Positions 37,085 through 46,342 of a DNA stretch of 64,000 bases are shown piece by piece. The notes beneath the pieces are model-generated. The model had not been told where the DNA came from. It ran no database searches and worked only from the letters and a program-made list of their open reading frames with translations. The DNA comes from Okeanomitos corallinicola TIOX110 (GTDB taxonomy: Bacteria > Cyanobacteriota > Cyanobacteriia > Cyanobacteriales > Nostocaceae). The translations under genes and the position numbers were made by a program. Every line of letters starts with the position of its first letter. Position 1 is the stretch's first letter. Location of the stretch: NCBI RefSeq assembly GCF_038050375.1, contig NZ_CP150886.1, positions 2,025,318-2,089,317 of the forward strand, written 5' to 3'.

Positions 37085-37114
37085 TGTAGAGACGTTCCAT
37101 GGAACGTCTCTACA
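37085..37114. repeat. Perfect 30-base palindrome upstream of NTRC
   Basis: Arms TGTAGAGACGTTCCA/TGGAACGTCTCTACA with no spacer. Other copies: 18358-18381, 38586-38615 and a degenerate one at 50728-50757. Two of them bracket the NTRC gene. Confidence 0.9.
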
Positions 37115-37206
37115 TTCTTTTCACACTGTCACCTGTTCCCTGTTCCCTGTCACCTACTCTATGCTATACTAATTAAAACGTAGTCGTTATGAGTTTGTAT
37201 AATATT

Positions 37207-38568
37207 ATGACTAATTCCCCTGTCGAAAACTTAGTAATTATCGGTTCTGGTCCCGCTGGATACACCGCCGCTATCTATGCAGGAAGGGCAAATTTAAAAC
37301 CCGTCGTCTTTGAAGGTTTCCAAAAAGGGGGTTTACCCGGTGGCCAACTGATGACAACTACAGAGGTTGAGAACTTCCCAGGGTTTCCCCAAGGTATCAC
37401 CGGGCCGGAATTAATGGATAACATGAAGGCACAAGCAGAACGGTGGGGAGCAGAATTATATACAGAAGATGTGATATCCGTTGATTTGAGTCAGCGTCCT
37501 TTTACCATCCGTTCCCAAGAAAGGGAAGTAAAAGCCCATAGTTTAGTTATAGCTACCGGTGCAACAGCTAAACGTTTAGGTTTACCAAGTGAAACACAAT
37601 TTTGGAGTCGGGGAATTTCCGCTTGTGCCATTTGTGATGGGGCAACACCCTGTTTTCGTGGGCAAGAGTTAGCAGTAATTGGTGCGGGAGACTCAGCCGC
37701 AGAAGAAGCAATATATTTAACTAAATATGGTTCTTTAGTCCATTTATTAGTCCGTTCTGAAAAAATGCGGGCTTCTAAAGCTATGCAAGACCGGGTTTTG
37801 AGTAACCCAAAAATTAAAGTACATTGGCACACCGAAGCGGTAGATGTCTACGGTAAGGAAGAAATGGCAGGTGTGCAAATTATTAATAAACAAACTGGGG
37901 AAGAAAGCACTATTAAAGCTAAGGGTTTATTTTACGCCATTGGTCACAAGCCCAATACAGAGCTATTTCAGGGACAATTGGAATTAGACGAGGTGGGGTA
38001 CATTTCCACCCAAGATGGAGGTGTAAAAACCAGTATAGAGGGAGTATATGCCGCCGGTGATGTCCAAGACCATGAATTCAGACAAGCTATCACCGCTGCG
38101 GGAACTGGTTGTATGGCGGCTATGTTAGCAGAAAGATGGTTATCAGCAAAGGATTTAATTCATGAATTCCATCAAACCCAAGTTGAGGGAACAACACCCC
38201 ACCCAGAAACCGAAAAAGCAGAAACCGCAGCGGAATTTAATTTAGAAAATACCCGCCATCATGGAGGTTATGCGTTAAGAAAATTATTCCATGAAAGCGA
38301 TCGCGTGTTGTTAGTAAAATATGTGTCTCCTGGTTGTGGTCCCTGTCATACTTTGAAACCAATATTAAATAAAGTCGTGGATGAATTTGACAGTAAAATT
38401 CACTTTGTAGAAATTGATATTGACCAAGATCAAGATATTGCTGCTAATGCGGGAATTGTCGGCACACCCACAGTCCAGATATTTAAGGATAAAGAATTAG
38501 TGAAAGAGTTAAAAGGAGTCAAACAAAAAAGTGAATATCGGCAGTTAATAGAAAGTAATTTGTCATAG
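37207..38568 (+). CDS. trxB: NADPH-thioredoxin reductase with fused thioredoxin (NTRC)
   Basis: 453 residues from the ATG at 37207 ([13 protein letters not shown]), the start that matches the family; an ATG six codons upstream (37189) is possible. FAD-binding [10 protein letters not shown] (~14-23), NADPH-binding [10 protein letters not shown] (~158-167), redox-active SACAICDGA (~136-144), then a C-terminal thioredoxin domain (~345-453) with [16 protein letters not shown] passes electrons from NADPH to 2-Cys peroxiredoxins and to enzymes of photosynthesis and starch/tetrapyrrole metabolism; it is specific to cyanobacteria and plastids. The gene is flanked on both sides by copies of the same palindrome. 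I give trxB because ntrC means another gene in bacteria. Confidence 0.93.
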   Translation: MTNSPVENLVIIGSGPAGYTAAIYAGRANLKPVVFEGFQKGGLPGGQLMTTTEVENFPGFPQGITGPELMDNMKAQAERWGAELYTEDVISVDLSQRPFTIRSQEREVKAHSLVIATGATAKRLGLPSETQFWSRGISACAICDGATPCFRGQELAVIGAGDSAAEEAIYLTKYGSLVHLLVRSEKMRASKAMQDRVLSNPKIKVHWHTEAVDVYGKEEMAGVQIINKQTGEESTIKAKGLFYAIGHKPNTELFQGQLELDEVGYISTQDGGVKTSIEGVYAAGDVQDHEFRQAITAAGTGCMAAMLAERWLSAKDLIHEFHQTQVEGTTPHPETEKAETAAEFNLENTRHHGGYALRKLFHESDRVLLVKYVSPGCGPCHTLKPILNKVVDEFDSKIHFVEIDIDQDQDIAANAGIVGTPTVQIFKDKELVKELKGVKQKSEYRQLIESNLS

Positions 38569-38585
38569 ACATTCCCAAAAATGAA

Positions 38586-38615
38586 TGTAGAGACCTTCCA
38601 TGGAAAGTCTCTACA
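38586..38615. repeat. Palindrome downstream of NTRC
   Basis: Same family as 37085-37114 with one mismatched pair (GACC/AGTC). It starts 18 bases after the NTRC stop and may form a terminator stem. Confidence 0.85.
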
Positions 38616-38621
38616 AGGGTT

Positions 38622-39362
38622 TTAGCAAAAATTATGAATATATTGATAGAGTTCCCGAAATAAAGGACATCTTCTTTGAACTTCGTCAGGTCTTATTTCT
38701 AATAAAAGCAAGGGGGTGTGATAACCTTTAGAAAATCTTGTGTCACTACTATCAAACTCTGCTAAAGTGCTTGAATCTACTAATGCTTCTGATAATTTTT
38801 CTTGACAACAATCTCTTTTATAATCATATTCACTAAAAGATTCAGGATGATCAAAGGGAATATTTTTTTGGGTACTTAACCACCAACGCATTTTTTCATG
38901 TCTACCCCGAAAATCGGGATTTTTACCTATTGAATTATCCCAATCAGCAATAATCCAAGCTTCTATTTCCGGTGCAGCAAAACCAACAAATTTTTCTATT
39001 TCATTAGTTCCAGATATTTTGGAAATTGCTACTAAAAATTTTTCCTTTTGTAAAATAGGATTTCGACAATCTAAATCATCAAATACTAAAATTAAATCAC
39101 ATTTATTAGGTTCATTTTTTAAAGCAATAGGTAATTCTTTACTTATTTGATCAATCAAACTTTTACCTGTTTTACCATAACCAACAGATTTACCAGGTTT
39201 AGGTCCCGGTTTTATCCGTGCTGGTGTTTTGCGAACAAATGTACAATCAGGAAAATTTTTTTGTAAAAATTTAATTAGTCCTCCTTCATCCCTTTTATCT
39301 TTATTCCTAATCCCAACTTCAGCTTCTCCCCCACCAGAAAAAACCCAAATTACCATGGCCAT
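38622..39362 (-). CDS. DUF4276/RloB-like TOPRIM-type protein, partner of AAA ATPase
   Basis: 246 residues. Features of the TOPRIM-like DUF4276/RloB group: a Gly-rich strand with acidic residue near the start (FSGGGEAEV, residues ~9-17), LILVFDDLDCRNP (~90-102, Asp-x-Asp-type metal site) and FAAPEIEAWIIADWD (~124-138, the conserved IEAW). In defence modules of this kind the TOPRIM protein is the likely nuclease and an ABC-type ATPase the sensor. The start overlaps the ATPase 3' end by 13 bases (ATG at 39362; a second ATG at 39356), showing tight coupling. The nuclease assignment is inference from family. Confidence 0.7.
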   Translation of the reverse strand: MAMVIWVFSGGGEAEVGIRNKDKRDEGGLIKFLQKNFPDCTFVRKTPARIKPGPKPGKSVGYGKTGKSLIDQISKELPIALKNEPNKCDLILVFDDLDCRNPILQKEKFLVAISKISGTNEIEKFVGFAAPEIEAWIIADWDNSIGKNPDFRGRHEKMRWWLSTQKNIPFDHPESFSEYDYKRDCCQEKLSEALVDSSTLAEFDSSDTRFSKGYHTPLLLLEIRPDEVQRRCPLFRELYQYIHNFC

Positions 39363-40636
39363 CCTCCCACAGTCGGATCACCAACCCGGTATAAATCACC
39401 GAGTTCCCAACCTTCTTCTAGTTTATCATTTAGCATTTCTTGATTAAGTCTTTTTATTGAAAAGTGGGTTTGATTTTCAGAATAAAAGCAATAGACATTT
39501 TCTAAACAATCGGTAAAATGATCCAACAAATCAGGACTATGTGTAGTGATAATAATTTGAGTTTTTCTAGCAGCTTGTTTAATCCATTCTGCTAAAATTG
39601 GCATCCAGGAAACGTGCAAACCTAACTCTGGTTCATCAATAACTAATAATGAAGGTAGTACAGGAGAATATAAAATAGTCGCCCAACATAACATTCTCAC
39701 AGTTCCATCAGACATTTCACTTAGATAAAACGGTTCTTTACTATCCTCAAAATACCATTCTACAGTTAAAGATAATCTTCCCGAACGGATAGGACGAAGG
39801 CGACGAGTTTTAGGCAAAATTGACTTCATAGCTTGATTAATACTATCTTCAAAGTCAATATTTTCCTGAATTAAATTATCTAAAACTAAAGGTAAATTAT
39901 CCCCAGAAGCAGATAAATAAATATCTCTTCCTCCTATTTTTGGTTCTGAAGTTCTGATTTGATTCAAGTCCATATTATTGGCGTTATAAAATTGCCATTT
40001 GGAAATAAAATCAATTAAATGTCTTCTAATTTTATAAGCAGGTGTATAATAAGGACGTAATTTGCTGCTTTCAAGGAATAATGGAAGTACATCAAGCCCT
40101 AAAACTGAAACATTCTTAAAAATCCTATTATAATTAGAATTAGAATCAAACTCTATCACATGATTTTGCCCTTCTTGATCAGAAATTGATATATTTCTAT
40201 TATTTACATCAAAAACATAAAAATAAAATCCAGATGAATCTGATAAAATTTCTCTCTCAAGAATCAATATATGCTGTTTTCGATTAACATAGATATTGAA
40301 TTCAAGTTTTATATTTTTATCTTTCAATTCATGATTTTGTTCAATTGCAGAAAAACAGTAGCTAAAATTAATAACCGCAGGACTGTCTACACTATTATCT
40401 AAAATTCTCTCAGCCCCAATTTTGCTCACTGCATCTTCAAAACTACTAACACCCCGACTTTCATCAGAAATAGTAGTTAAACAATCTTTTAAAAATTTTA
40501 AACAACTAATAAAATTACTTTTACCTGAACCATTAGAACCGATAAAAATATTCAAATTATCTAATTCCACAGGATGCGGTAAAGACAAATTTTTATAATT
40601 TTTATTTTCAATAAACTGTAAAGTAGTCTGATTCAT
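39350..40636 (-). CDS. AAA family (AAA_21/OLD-like) ATPase
   Basis: 428 residues from the ATG at 40636 (MNQTTLQFIENKNYK). An ABC/SMC-like ATPase: Walker A FIGSNGSGKSNF (~27-38), signature-like LSEMSDGTVRMLC (~311-323), Walker B LLVIDEPELGLH (~337-348) and H-loop IIITTHSPDLLDHF (~367-380). Between Walker A and the signature lies a long insertion. It lacks the C-terminal TOPRIM of single-chain OLD nucleases; that function appears to be supplied by the overlapping downstream gene. Same strand, 13-base overlap, two-gene operon. It resembles RloA/AbiL-type or split OLD-type phage-defence ATPases; exact class needs a search. Confidence 0.82.
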   Translation of the reverse strand: MNQTTLQFIENKNYKNLSLPHPVELDNLNIFIGSNGSGKSNFISCLKFLKDCLTTISDESRGVSSFEDAVSKIGAERILDNSVDSPAVINFSYCFSAIEQNHELKDKNIKLEFNIYVNRKQHILILEREILSDSSGFYFYVFDVNNRNISISDQEGQNHVIEFDSNSNYNRIFKNVSVLGLDVLPLFLESSKLRPYYTPAYKIRRHLIDFISKWQFYNANNMDLNQIRTSEPKIGGRDIYLSASGDNLPLVLDNLIQENIDFEDSINQAMKSILPKTRRLRPIRSGRLSLTVEWYFEDSKEPFYLSEMSDGTVRMLCWATILYSPVLPSLLVIDEPELGLHVSWMPILAEWIKQAARKTQIIITTHSPDLLDHFTDCLENVYCFYSENQTHFSIKRLNQEMLNDKLEEGWELGDLYRVGDPTVGGWPW

Positions 40637-40849
40637 AAACCTTGACCTTTTCCTAATTATCAATTACCTATGATCAATTACCCATTACATAACATCTGTG
40701 TGTCCTCTGTGACTCTGTAGTTTCTCCATCTTCCCACACTCACCAGAGATTTTCCCATAATTGTAGAACTGAACTCATCACAGCTAACGTCTAACTCGTA
40801 CAATAAAGATAGATTGTTGCGAAATGTATAGTTAGGATTTATAGCTGTC

Positions 40850-41869
40850 ATGACCTCAGCGGTTTTAATCGAAAATCTAAAAAAAAGCTACGGTACTTTT
40901 GAAGCTGTTAAGGATATCTCCTTTCAGGTCGAACCAGGAGAAATCTTTGGTTTACTCGGTCCCAACGGTGCAGGAAAAACTACCACTCTCCGGTCTTTGT
41001 GTACCCTCACAACCCCCGACTCTGGCAAAATCGCAGTTTCGGGAATATCTGTTCTTGATAACCCTAAACTAGCACGTCAAAAGCTGGGTTATGTCGCTCA
41101 GGAAGTCGCTTTAGATAAGGTTTTAACTGGTCGAGAACTGCTACAACTGCAAGCAGCACTTTATCACCTCCCCGGTAAGGTTATCAAAGAACGCATTAAT
41201 AATGTTTTAGACTTACTTGGTTTACAGGAATACGCAGATAAGAAAACTGGCACTTATTCCGGTGGTTTACGCAAGCGTTTAGACTTGGCCGCTGGTTTGT
41301 TACATTCTCCAGATGTCTTAGTTTTAGATGAACCCACTGTAGGACTTGACATAGAAAGCCGTTTTGTGGTATGGGAATTTTTACGAAAGTTACGCGCTGC
41401 GGGTACTACAGTTGTTATCACCAGCCACTATTTAGAAGAAGTTGACGCTTTAGCTGATCGTGTCACAATTATAGACCGGGGTTTGGTAATTGCTACGGGT
41501 ACACCTTCTCAGTTAAAAGATCAAGTAGGAGGCGATCGCATTACTTTACGCATCCGCGAATTTTCACCCACCGAAGAAGCGGAAAAAGCCAAAAATATCC
41601 TCTCAGCCTTACCTTTTGTCCAAGAAATTATCATTAATAACGCCCAAGGTAACTCTTTAAATTTAGTAGTTACTCCCCAAAATGACGCTTTAATTACTAT
41701 TCAACAAGCGTTAAATAAGGCAGATTTACCTATTTTTGGAATTGCCCAATCTCGTCCTAGTTTAGATGATGTTTATTTAGCTGCAACTGGTAAAACTTTA
41801 ATGGATGCAGAATTAGCTGCTGTAGCAAATCGTGATCCAAAAGCTGAGAAAAAGCAAAATATGAGATAG
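40850..41869 (+). CDS. ABC transporter ATP-binding protein (DrrA/NodI-like)
   Basis: 339 residues. Walker A GPNGAGKTT (~39-47), Q-loop near YVAQEVALDKVL, signature YSGGLRKRLDLAAGL (~135-149), Walker B VLVLDEPTVGLD (~154-165), H-loop VITSHYLEEVDALADR. The C-terminal ~90 residues are the regulatory domain of the daunorubicin-resistance (DrrA) type. The matching ABC-2 permease is expected next door; the best candidate is at 46343, separated by 4.5 kb of inserted-looking genes. The upstream region 40781-40849 has a TATAGT -10-like box. The exported substrate is unknown; glycans or lipids are typical for this class in cyanobacteria. Confidence 0.88.
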   Translation: MTSAVLIENLKKSYGTFEAVKDISFQVEPGEIFGLLGPNGAGKTTTLRSLCTLTTPDSGKIAVSGISVLDNPKLARQKLGYVAQEVALDKVLTGRELLQLQAALYHLPGKVIKERINNVLDLLGLQEYADKKTGTYSGGLRKRLDLAAGLLHSPDVLVLDEPTVGLDIESRFVVWEFLRKLRAAGTTVVITSHYLEEVDALADRVTIIDRGLVIATGTPSQLKDQVGGDRITLRIREFSPTEEAEKAKNILSALPFVQEIIINNAQGNSLNLVVTPQNDALITIQQALNKADLPIFGIAQSRPSLDDVYLAATGKTLMDAELAAVANRDPKAEKKQNMR

Positions 41870-42201
41870 AGTGATTTTTGTTTGGTGATTGGTAATTGGT
41901 GATTAGTGATTGGGAATAATTGCTAATTATCAATTACCGAAAACTTTTCAAACTTCCTCTAAGAATAAAGTAAATAATCTGGATCTAACCAAACAATATA
42001 AAAAACATTTTTATTATCAATAACTAACATCAAAAATTCATAAAGACAGAACCAACTATTAGTTTTAATTTATATACTCATGTCAATGGAACTACCAAAA
42101 ATTTTTAAAGACACTTTTGATACTGTCATCTGTCACACACAATATAATTATTTCATCGAGTACCATCTGAGAAAATACTAGGAAAGAAAATTTACTCACC
42201 G
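41870..42201. other. Intergenic region, 332 bases
   Basis: Starts with simple repeats of GGTGATTGGTAATT type (41880-41915), then AT-rich DNA. No gene or strong hairpin seen. It marks the left edge of the stretch that separates the ABC ATPase from its likely permease. Confidence 0.4.
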
Positions 42202-44874
42202 ATGTCATCTCCACTGGACGATTTAATCACTGAATTAAAAAATAACTTCACCACTCACCGACGAGTTGCTGTAATTGGTAGTACCTCATTCTGGAATCAT
42301 TCTACCCCTGCTATTTGTGAAACCACTGGCCGCAAACTGGCGCAAATAGAGGATATTGTCATGTTAACAGGTGGTGTTTCCGGTGTACCAGAAGCCCTAT
42401 CCCGAAGCTTTTGGCGACACCAAAAACCAGAAAGTACCTCCCGCATTTTGCACATTCAACCTAAAGGTTTTATACCTTGGGAATATGGGGAAAATCTCAC
42501 AGCCGGCGATACATTTCCACAACGCAGATGGGTTTTAGCTCATTTAGCACCCGTGTATTTACTGTTGGAAGGTGGTCCAGGAGCATTACAAGAAGCACAG
42601 TGGGCTTTGAATGCAGGGGCAATAGTTATACCCGTAGGATGTACTGGAGGGGCGGCGAAGACGGTTTATGCAGAGTTAACAGCAAATTCTGAATGGTTGA
42701 GAAATCAATCTTATACTGAAACAGCTTTAACAGCTTGGCAAGATATTAATAATACAAAGAATTCAGTAGAAAAAATTGCCACAGCTATTATTATTCTAAT
42801 TGAACAATCTTTAGAAAAAAAAGCCAATCAAACATACACTAAACAAACATTACTCACCGAATTAGAACATCTTTTAGCCGCAGGAAATTGGCAAGCAGCT
42901 AATGAAATTACATTTGCTCTTTTCCGTGGAAAAACACCCAAAGATGTCAAAAATCCTGGTTGGATTCATTATAATTTAGATGAAATAGAAGCGGATATTT
43001 TACAAAAAATTGACCGTTTATGGGTGTATTATTCTCAAGGTAAGTTTGGGTTTAGTGTCCAGTGGCAAATATATTATCAGCTAGATATAGAAAATGATCT
43101 GGATGAAGAAATATTTGCCAAAAAAGTTGGTCGTCATGAAATTTTTATTCCTTATGATGTGAACAAGGTAAACTTTAATTTAGACTGTCCATCTGGTCAT
43201 TTACCTTGGTTTTATTGGCGAGATTATACCAAACCAAATTTTTATGGTGGTGGTATTATGGGTGGAGGTGGTGTAGGTTGGGTCGCAATTTTTGAGTTAG
43301 AAGATAAATTAGAAAGATTTGGGGTAATTTCTCCAGCAGGGAAGCAGTGGAATAGAGAAGAAGTGATAGAAGCTATATCTAAAGGTGAGCGTATTTTTAG
43401 CCGGGGTAATTTACGAGGAATTGATTTACAAGGTTTAGATTTATCAGGTTGTTATTTTATCAAATCTGATTTAAGTCATAGTAATCTTAGTAGTTGTAAA
43501 TTAAATCAATCTAACTTTCATTCTGCCAATCTTTACGAAGCTAATTTAGAGAATGTCCAGGGTGAAAATACTTGTTTCCAAAAAGCAAATTTAGAAGGAA
43601 CAATTTTTACTTATTCTCGATTTATAGCAGTTAATTTTTTCCAATGTTACGCTTTGCGAGCAGTGTTTGATCAAAGTGAATGGCAAAATGTCAACGCTAG
43701 ATGTGCTGATTTTTGGGGAGCGAGTTTTTATCATAGTAGATTGAATAATTGTGATTTTCAAAAAAGTGATGGTAGTTATAGTAATTGGCAAGAAGCTATT
43801 TTAGAAAACTGTAATTTTATAAATTTAATTACTACAAAATCTGGGTTAAAAATGACTCATTTCATAGGTAAAGAATGGAATCAACTACAATATAAACAGG
43901 CTAACTTATCTACTGTAAATATTACTCTTTCTGATAATACAAAAATAGAAGTAAGAAGAGAATCAAAAGTTATTTTAGATGGTAGAAAACCAAGAATTAT
44001 GGTAATTGACGATTCTATTACAGTGAGAGAATTATTAGCAATGAATTTTCATAAAGTAGGTTATGAAGTAATAACAGCGCGGGATGGTTTAGATGCTTGG
44101 GAAAAATTAAAGGATAATTTAGTCTGTGATTTTATTTTCTGTGATGTAGAAATGCCGAAAATGGATGGTATTGAATTTGTCAGCAGAATGAAAAAAGATG
44201 AACAGTTAAAAAATATTCCCATTGCAATTCTTAGTAGTCGTCTTCCAGATAGAATGCGTCCTAATTTCTGGAATATATATGATATTGTTGGTCGTTTTAC
44301 TAAACCTTATTCAGAGGATGTTTTATTAGGTATCGTCGCTAAAACTTTGGGAATAAATTATCAAATTCAAGATATATCTCAAGTAAATTCGGCAATAAAT
44401 ATACCACAAACAAGATTTTTGGCGATTGGTTTAAATTTAGAACAACGTAAAAATTTAGTTGCTTTTGTTAGATATTATCCACAATTTCTTTGTTCGTTTT
44501 TTCCAGAAGATGAAATTATTAATCCTGATGATTCTGGTTTTGATTATCAATCATTAACTCATAAATTGAAACAAAGAACTAGAAACAACATCCATATTTC
44601 ATTATCTCTGTTTAGTTTGTCTAAAACTTGTACTTTTATTCCTGATCATTTTTTGATTAATGGTGATGTAGGTTATCCTATTTCTTATCCTGTTTATTTG
44701 GTGATTGATGTTCAGAGTTTTCAGAGTTCACAGAGAATAGATTTTGATTTTAATTTCCAGGAGATACCTGTGATTTTAGTTGGTGATAAACAGGAGATAA
44801 TAGCAACGGATTGGAATATTCAAGGTTGTGTTTCTAATTGTGAGGAAATCATGGATATAATTGAACGCAGATAG
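42202..44874 (+). CDS. Multidomain protein: SLOG-like, GUN4, pentapeptide repeats, response regulator
   Basis: 890 residues, soluble. Residues ~20-205 form a Rossmann SLOG/LOG-like domain (VAVIGSTSF; MLTGGVSGVPEALSR; LLLEGGPGALQEAQWAL with the E-G-G-x-G-x-x-x-E type nucleotide motif). Residues ~212-345 read as a GUN4 domain: AAGNWQAANEITFALF, IDRLWVYYSQGKFGFSVQ (270-287) and SGHLPW (331-336) match the porphyrin-binding fold. Residues ~400-545 are pentapeptide repeats (NLRGIDLQGLDLSG, ANLYEANLEN). Residues 597-716 are a REC domain with Asp603/604, acceptor Asp648 and Thr700-Lys701. The last 170 residues are unassigned. I know of no described protein with this combination. Possible role: phospho-dependent sensor of nucleotide and tetrapyrrole state. 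Confidence 0.85.
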   Translation: MSSPLDDLITELKNNFTTHRRVAVIGSTSFWNHSTPAICETTGRKLAQIEDIVMLTGGVSGVPEALSRSFWRHQKPESTSRILHIQPKGFIPWEYGENLTAGDTFPQRRWVLAHLAPVYLLLEGGPGALQEAQWALNAGAIVIPVGCTGGAAKTVYAELTANSEWLRNQSYTETALTAWQDINNTKNSVEKIATAIIILIEQSLEKKANQTYTKQTLLTELEHLLAAGNWQAANEITFALFRGKTPKDVKNPGWIHYNLDEIEADILQKIDRLWVYYSQGKFGFSVQWQIYYQLDIENDLDEEIFAKKVGRHEIFIPYDVNKVNFNLDCPSGHLPWFYWRDYTKPNFYGGGIMGGGGVGWVAIFELEDKLERFGVISPAGKQWNREEVIEAISKGERIFSRGNLRGIDLQGLDLSGCYFIKSDLSHSNLSSCKLNQSNFHSANLYEANLENVQGENTCFQKANLEGTIFTYSRFIAVNFFQCYALRAVFDQSEWQNVNARCADFWGASFYHSRLNNCDFQKSDGSYSNWQEAILENCNFINLITTKSGLKMTHFIGKEWNQLQYKQANLSTVNITLSDNTKIEVRRESKVILDGRKPRIMVIDDSITVRELLAMNFHKVGYEVITARDGLDAWEKLKDNLVCDFIFCDVEMPKMDGIEFVSRMKKDEQLKNIPIAILSSRLPDRMRPNFWNIYDIVGRFTKPYSEDVLLGIVAKTLGINYQIQDISQVNSAINIPQTRFLAIGLNLEQRKNLVAFVRYYPQFLCSFFPEDEIINPDDSGFDYQSLTHKLKQRTRNNIHISLSLFSLSKTCTFIPDHFLINGDVGYPISYPVYLVIDVQSFQSSQRIDFDFNFQEIPVILVGDKQEIIATDWNIQGCVSNCEEIMDIIERR

Positions 44875-45130
44875 ACGCAGATTAACGCAGATAATATTTA
44901 GATGTCTCCGAAAACTGTCAAACTTCTACTATAACTATTTTAGGTTTGGTATTGCAGAAGCAAAGACTATTTTAGAGGAAAATGGTAAATATTTGGAAGT
45001 TTATAATTCCCAAGTTCAGCTACAAAGAGAAAAAAATCAAACTCTTAGTTTTAGTCTTTTTACAGTATTACAAACTATCGTGATTTTGGTAAGTTTTAGA
45101 TTAGGTTGGTTGATCAATTTTCACAACTAA
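44861..45130 (+). pseudogene. C-terminal fragment of a membrane protein gene (or small hypothetical)
   Basis: The frame (only TTG available as start, overlapping the previous gene by 14 bases) begins within ACGCAGAT repeats, which are not protein-like. From about 44940 it reads FGIAEAKTILEENGKYLEV, then a coiled segment, a membrane helix (LSFSLFTVLQTIVILVSF) and the end. It looks like the C terminus of a larger gene that lost its 5' part. No ribosome binding site is seen. Confidence 0.35.
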
Positions 45131-45197
45131 TTGCAAATTTAAGAATGGTGCGTTACGAACTTTGTTCTCACACACCCTACAATAATGTTTTGCTATT

Positions 45198-45479
45198 TTA
45201 ATTCTCAGACAATAAAATAACATCCTTCAAAATATTATTAGGAACTTTTTCCGGTAATGGATCAATTTCAAAATAAAGTATACTACTGTAGGGTATACCA
45301 ATTAAACGATTATCAGACAAACACAAAAACAATTTATCTGCTTTCCCAATATTCATCAATTGAGTTGCTGCACTACCAGTTTGTGACCAACCCTAAACAG
45401 GAACTTCAAATGTTTGGGATGTACCGTTGATGTAGTGAACTACCAGTTTAAATGATGTGGGTGGAGTATTTGGATTCAT
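45198..45479 (-). pseudogene. Small conserved-looking gene interrupted by an in-frame amber codon
   Basis: ATG at 45479 starts MNPNTPPTSFKLVVHYINGT and runs to VPV, where codon 29 is TAG (45393-45395). The same frame then continues cleanly for 64 codons (GWSQTGSAATQLMNIGKADK; LIGIPYSSILYFEIDP; ILKDVILLSEN) to a TAA. The whole reads as one 93-residue beta-rich protein with Gln or Trp expected at the TAG. Either a recent nonsense mutation or a sequencing error; the rest of the frame shows no decay. Function not recognised. Confidence 0.7.
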
Positions 45480-45594
45480 TTGTCTTTTTTCTGTCAAAAA
45501 TGTAACTGATACTAACATAACACAGATATCAGTGCTTTCTCTAAAAAATATTGTGCTAAATTATAGTTAAATGAACTGTAAATAAATTCTATAC

Positions 45595-46056
45595 TTATTT
45601 TGTTCCGTAAGTAAATTGTGGTAAATAATCTACATCTAAAATTTGCTCAACAGTGTAAGGACATTGATCAGGAAAATTATTTAAACCACTTTTCTTTTTT
45701 GCTTGTCTTCTTGCATCATTGTAAACTTCTCCTAACACTTTCAACATATAATTATAGAGATTTTTTGATTTAGTTAATTTTCTCAATTCAACTCGAAAAT
45801 TATCAATTTCTAATTCCCAATGATTTTGACAGTCGGGAACGCTCCAATATTGATAGAGTAGTAAGTGTTTGAGAAGTTGTAATAAATAGCTTTCTAATTT
45901 CCGCTTTTGCTCATTTCCCAATGCTTCTATCTCCTCAATTAAATGTTCCCAATCTAAATTTTCTAAATCTTTAGTTTGTAATTGTTTTAATGTTGTTTCT
46001 AACCATAAATGATAATCCTGTTCATAAAGATTTTGAGTTAGTAATTTAGACATCAT
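45595..46056 (-). CDS. DUF29 family protein
   Basis: 153 residues, a typical DUF29 protein: LYEQDYHLWLETTLKQL (~10-26), NLDWEHLIEEIEALGNEQKR (~33-52) and LLQLLKHLLLYQYW (~60-73). The fold is an all-helical bundle. DUF29 genes are plentiful in cyanobacterial accessory regions and their role is not established; some authors suspect toxin-antitoxin-like or mobile functions. Two ATG codons are adjacent (46056 and 46053). It stands alone, with AT-rich spacers on both sides. Confidence 0.85.
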   Translation of the reverse strand: MMSKLLTQNLYEQDYHLWLETTLKQLQTKDLENLDWEHLIEEIEALGNEQKRKLESYLLQLLKHLLLYQYWSVPDCQNHWELEIDNFRVELRKLTKSKNLYNYMLKVLGEVYNDARRQAKKKSGLNNFPDQCPYTVEQILDVDYLPQFTYGTK

Positions 46057-46342
46057 CTGCTATTCTCCCAGTTTGGTATAAATTGAGCAATTTCTTTTCT
46101 CAATCATTTTTTGATATAATGTCATATTAAGAATTATAAATATTTCTTGCTCATGCCCAAAAAAGCAAATGTTTATAATTCAGATTCCTTAATTTTACAG
46201 TAAGCATTCAGCCATCAGGTTGTTAAGGGTTAGACTAGAAATCACCTATTGATTGATAATCTTATAGATTTATCAAATATTCTGACTCCTGACTCCTGAA
46301 TTCTTACATTTTACACCCTGTATATCTAATGTTAAAAATGTT

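Noticed and set aside
36986-37183. 65-codon plus-strand frame upstream of NTRC
   Set aside because: It runs through the 30-base palindrome and repeat-like CCTGTTCCC sequence, has no ribosome site and no family features.
45393-45395. Pyrrolysine or selenocysteine recoding of the amber codon
   Set aside because: Selenocysteine uses TGA, and no pylT/pylS genes are expected in cyanobacteria or seen here.
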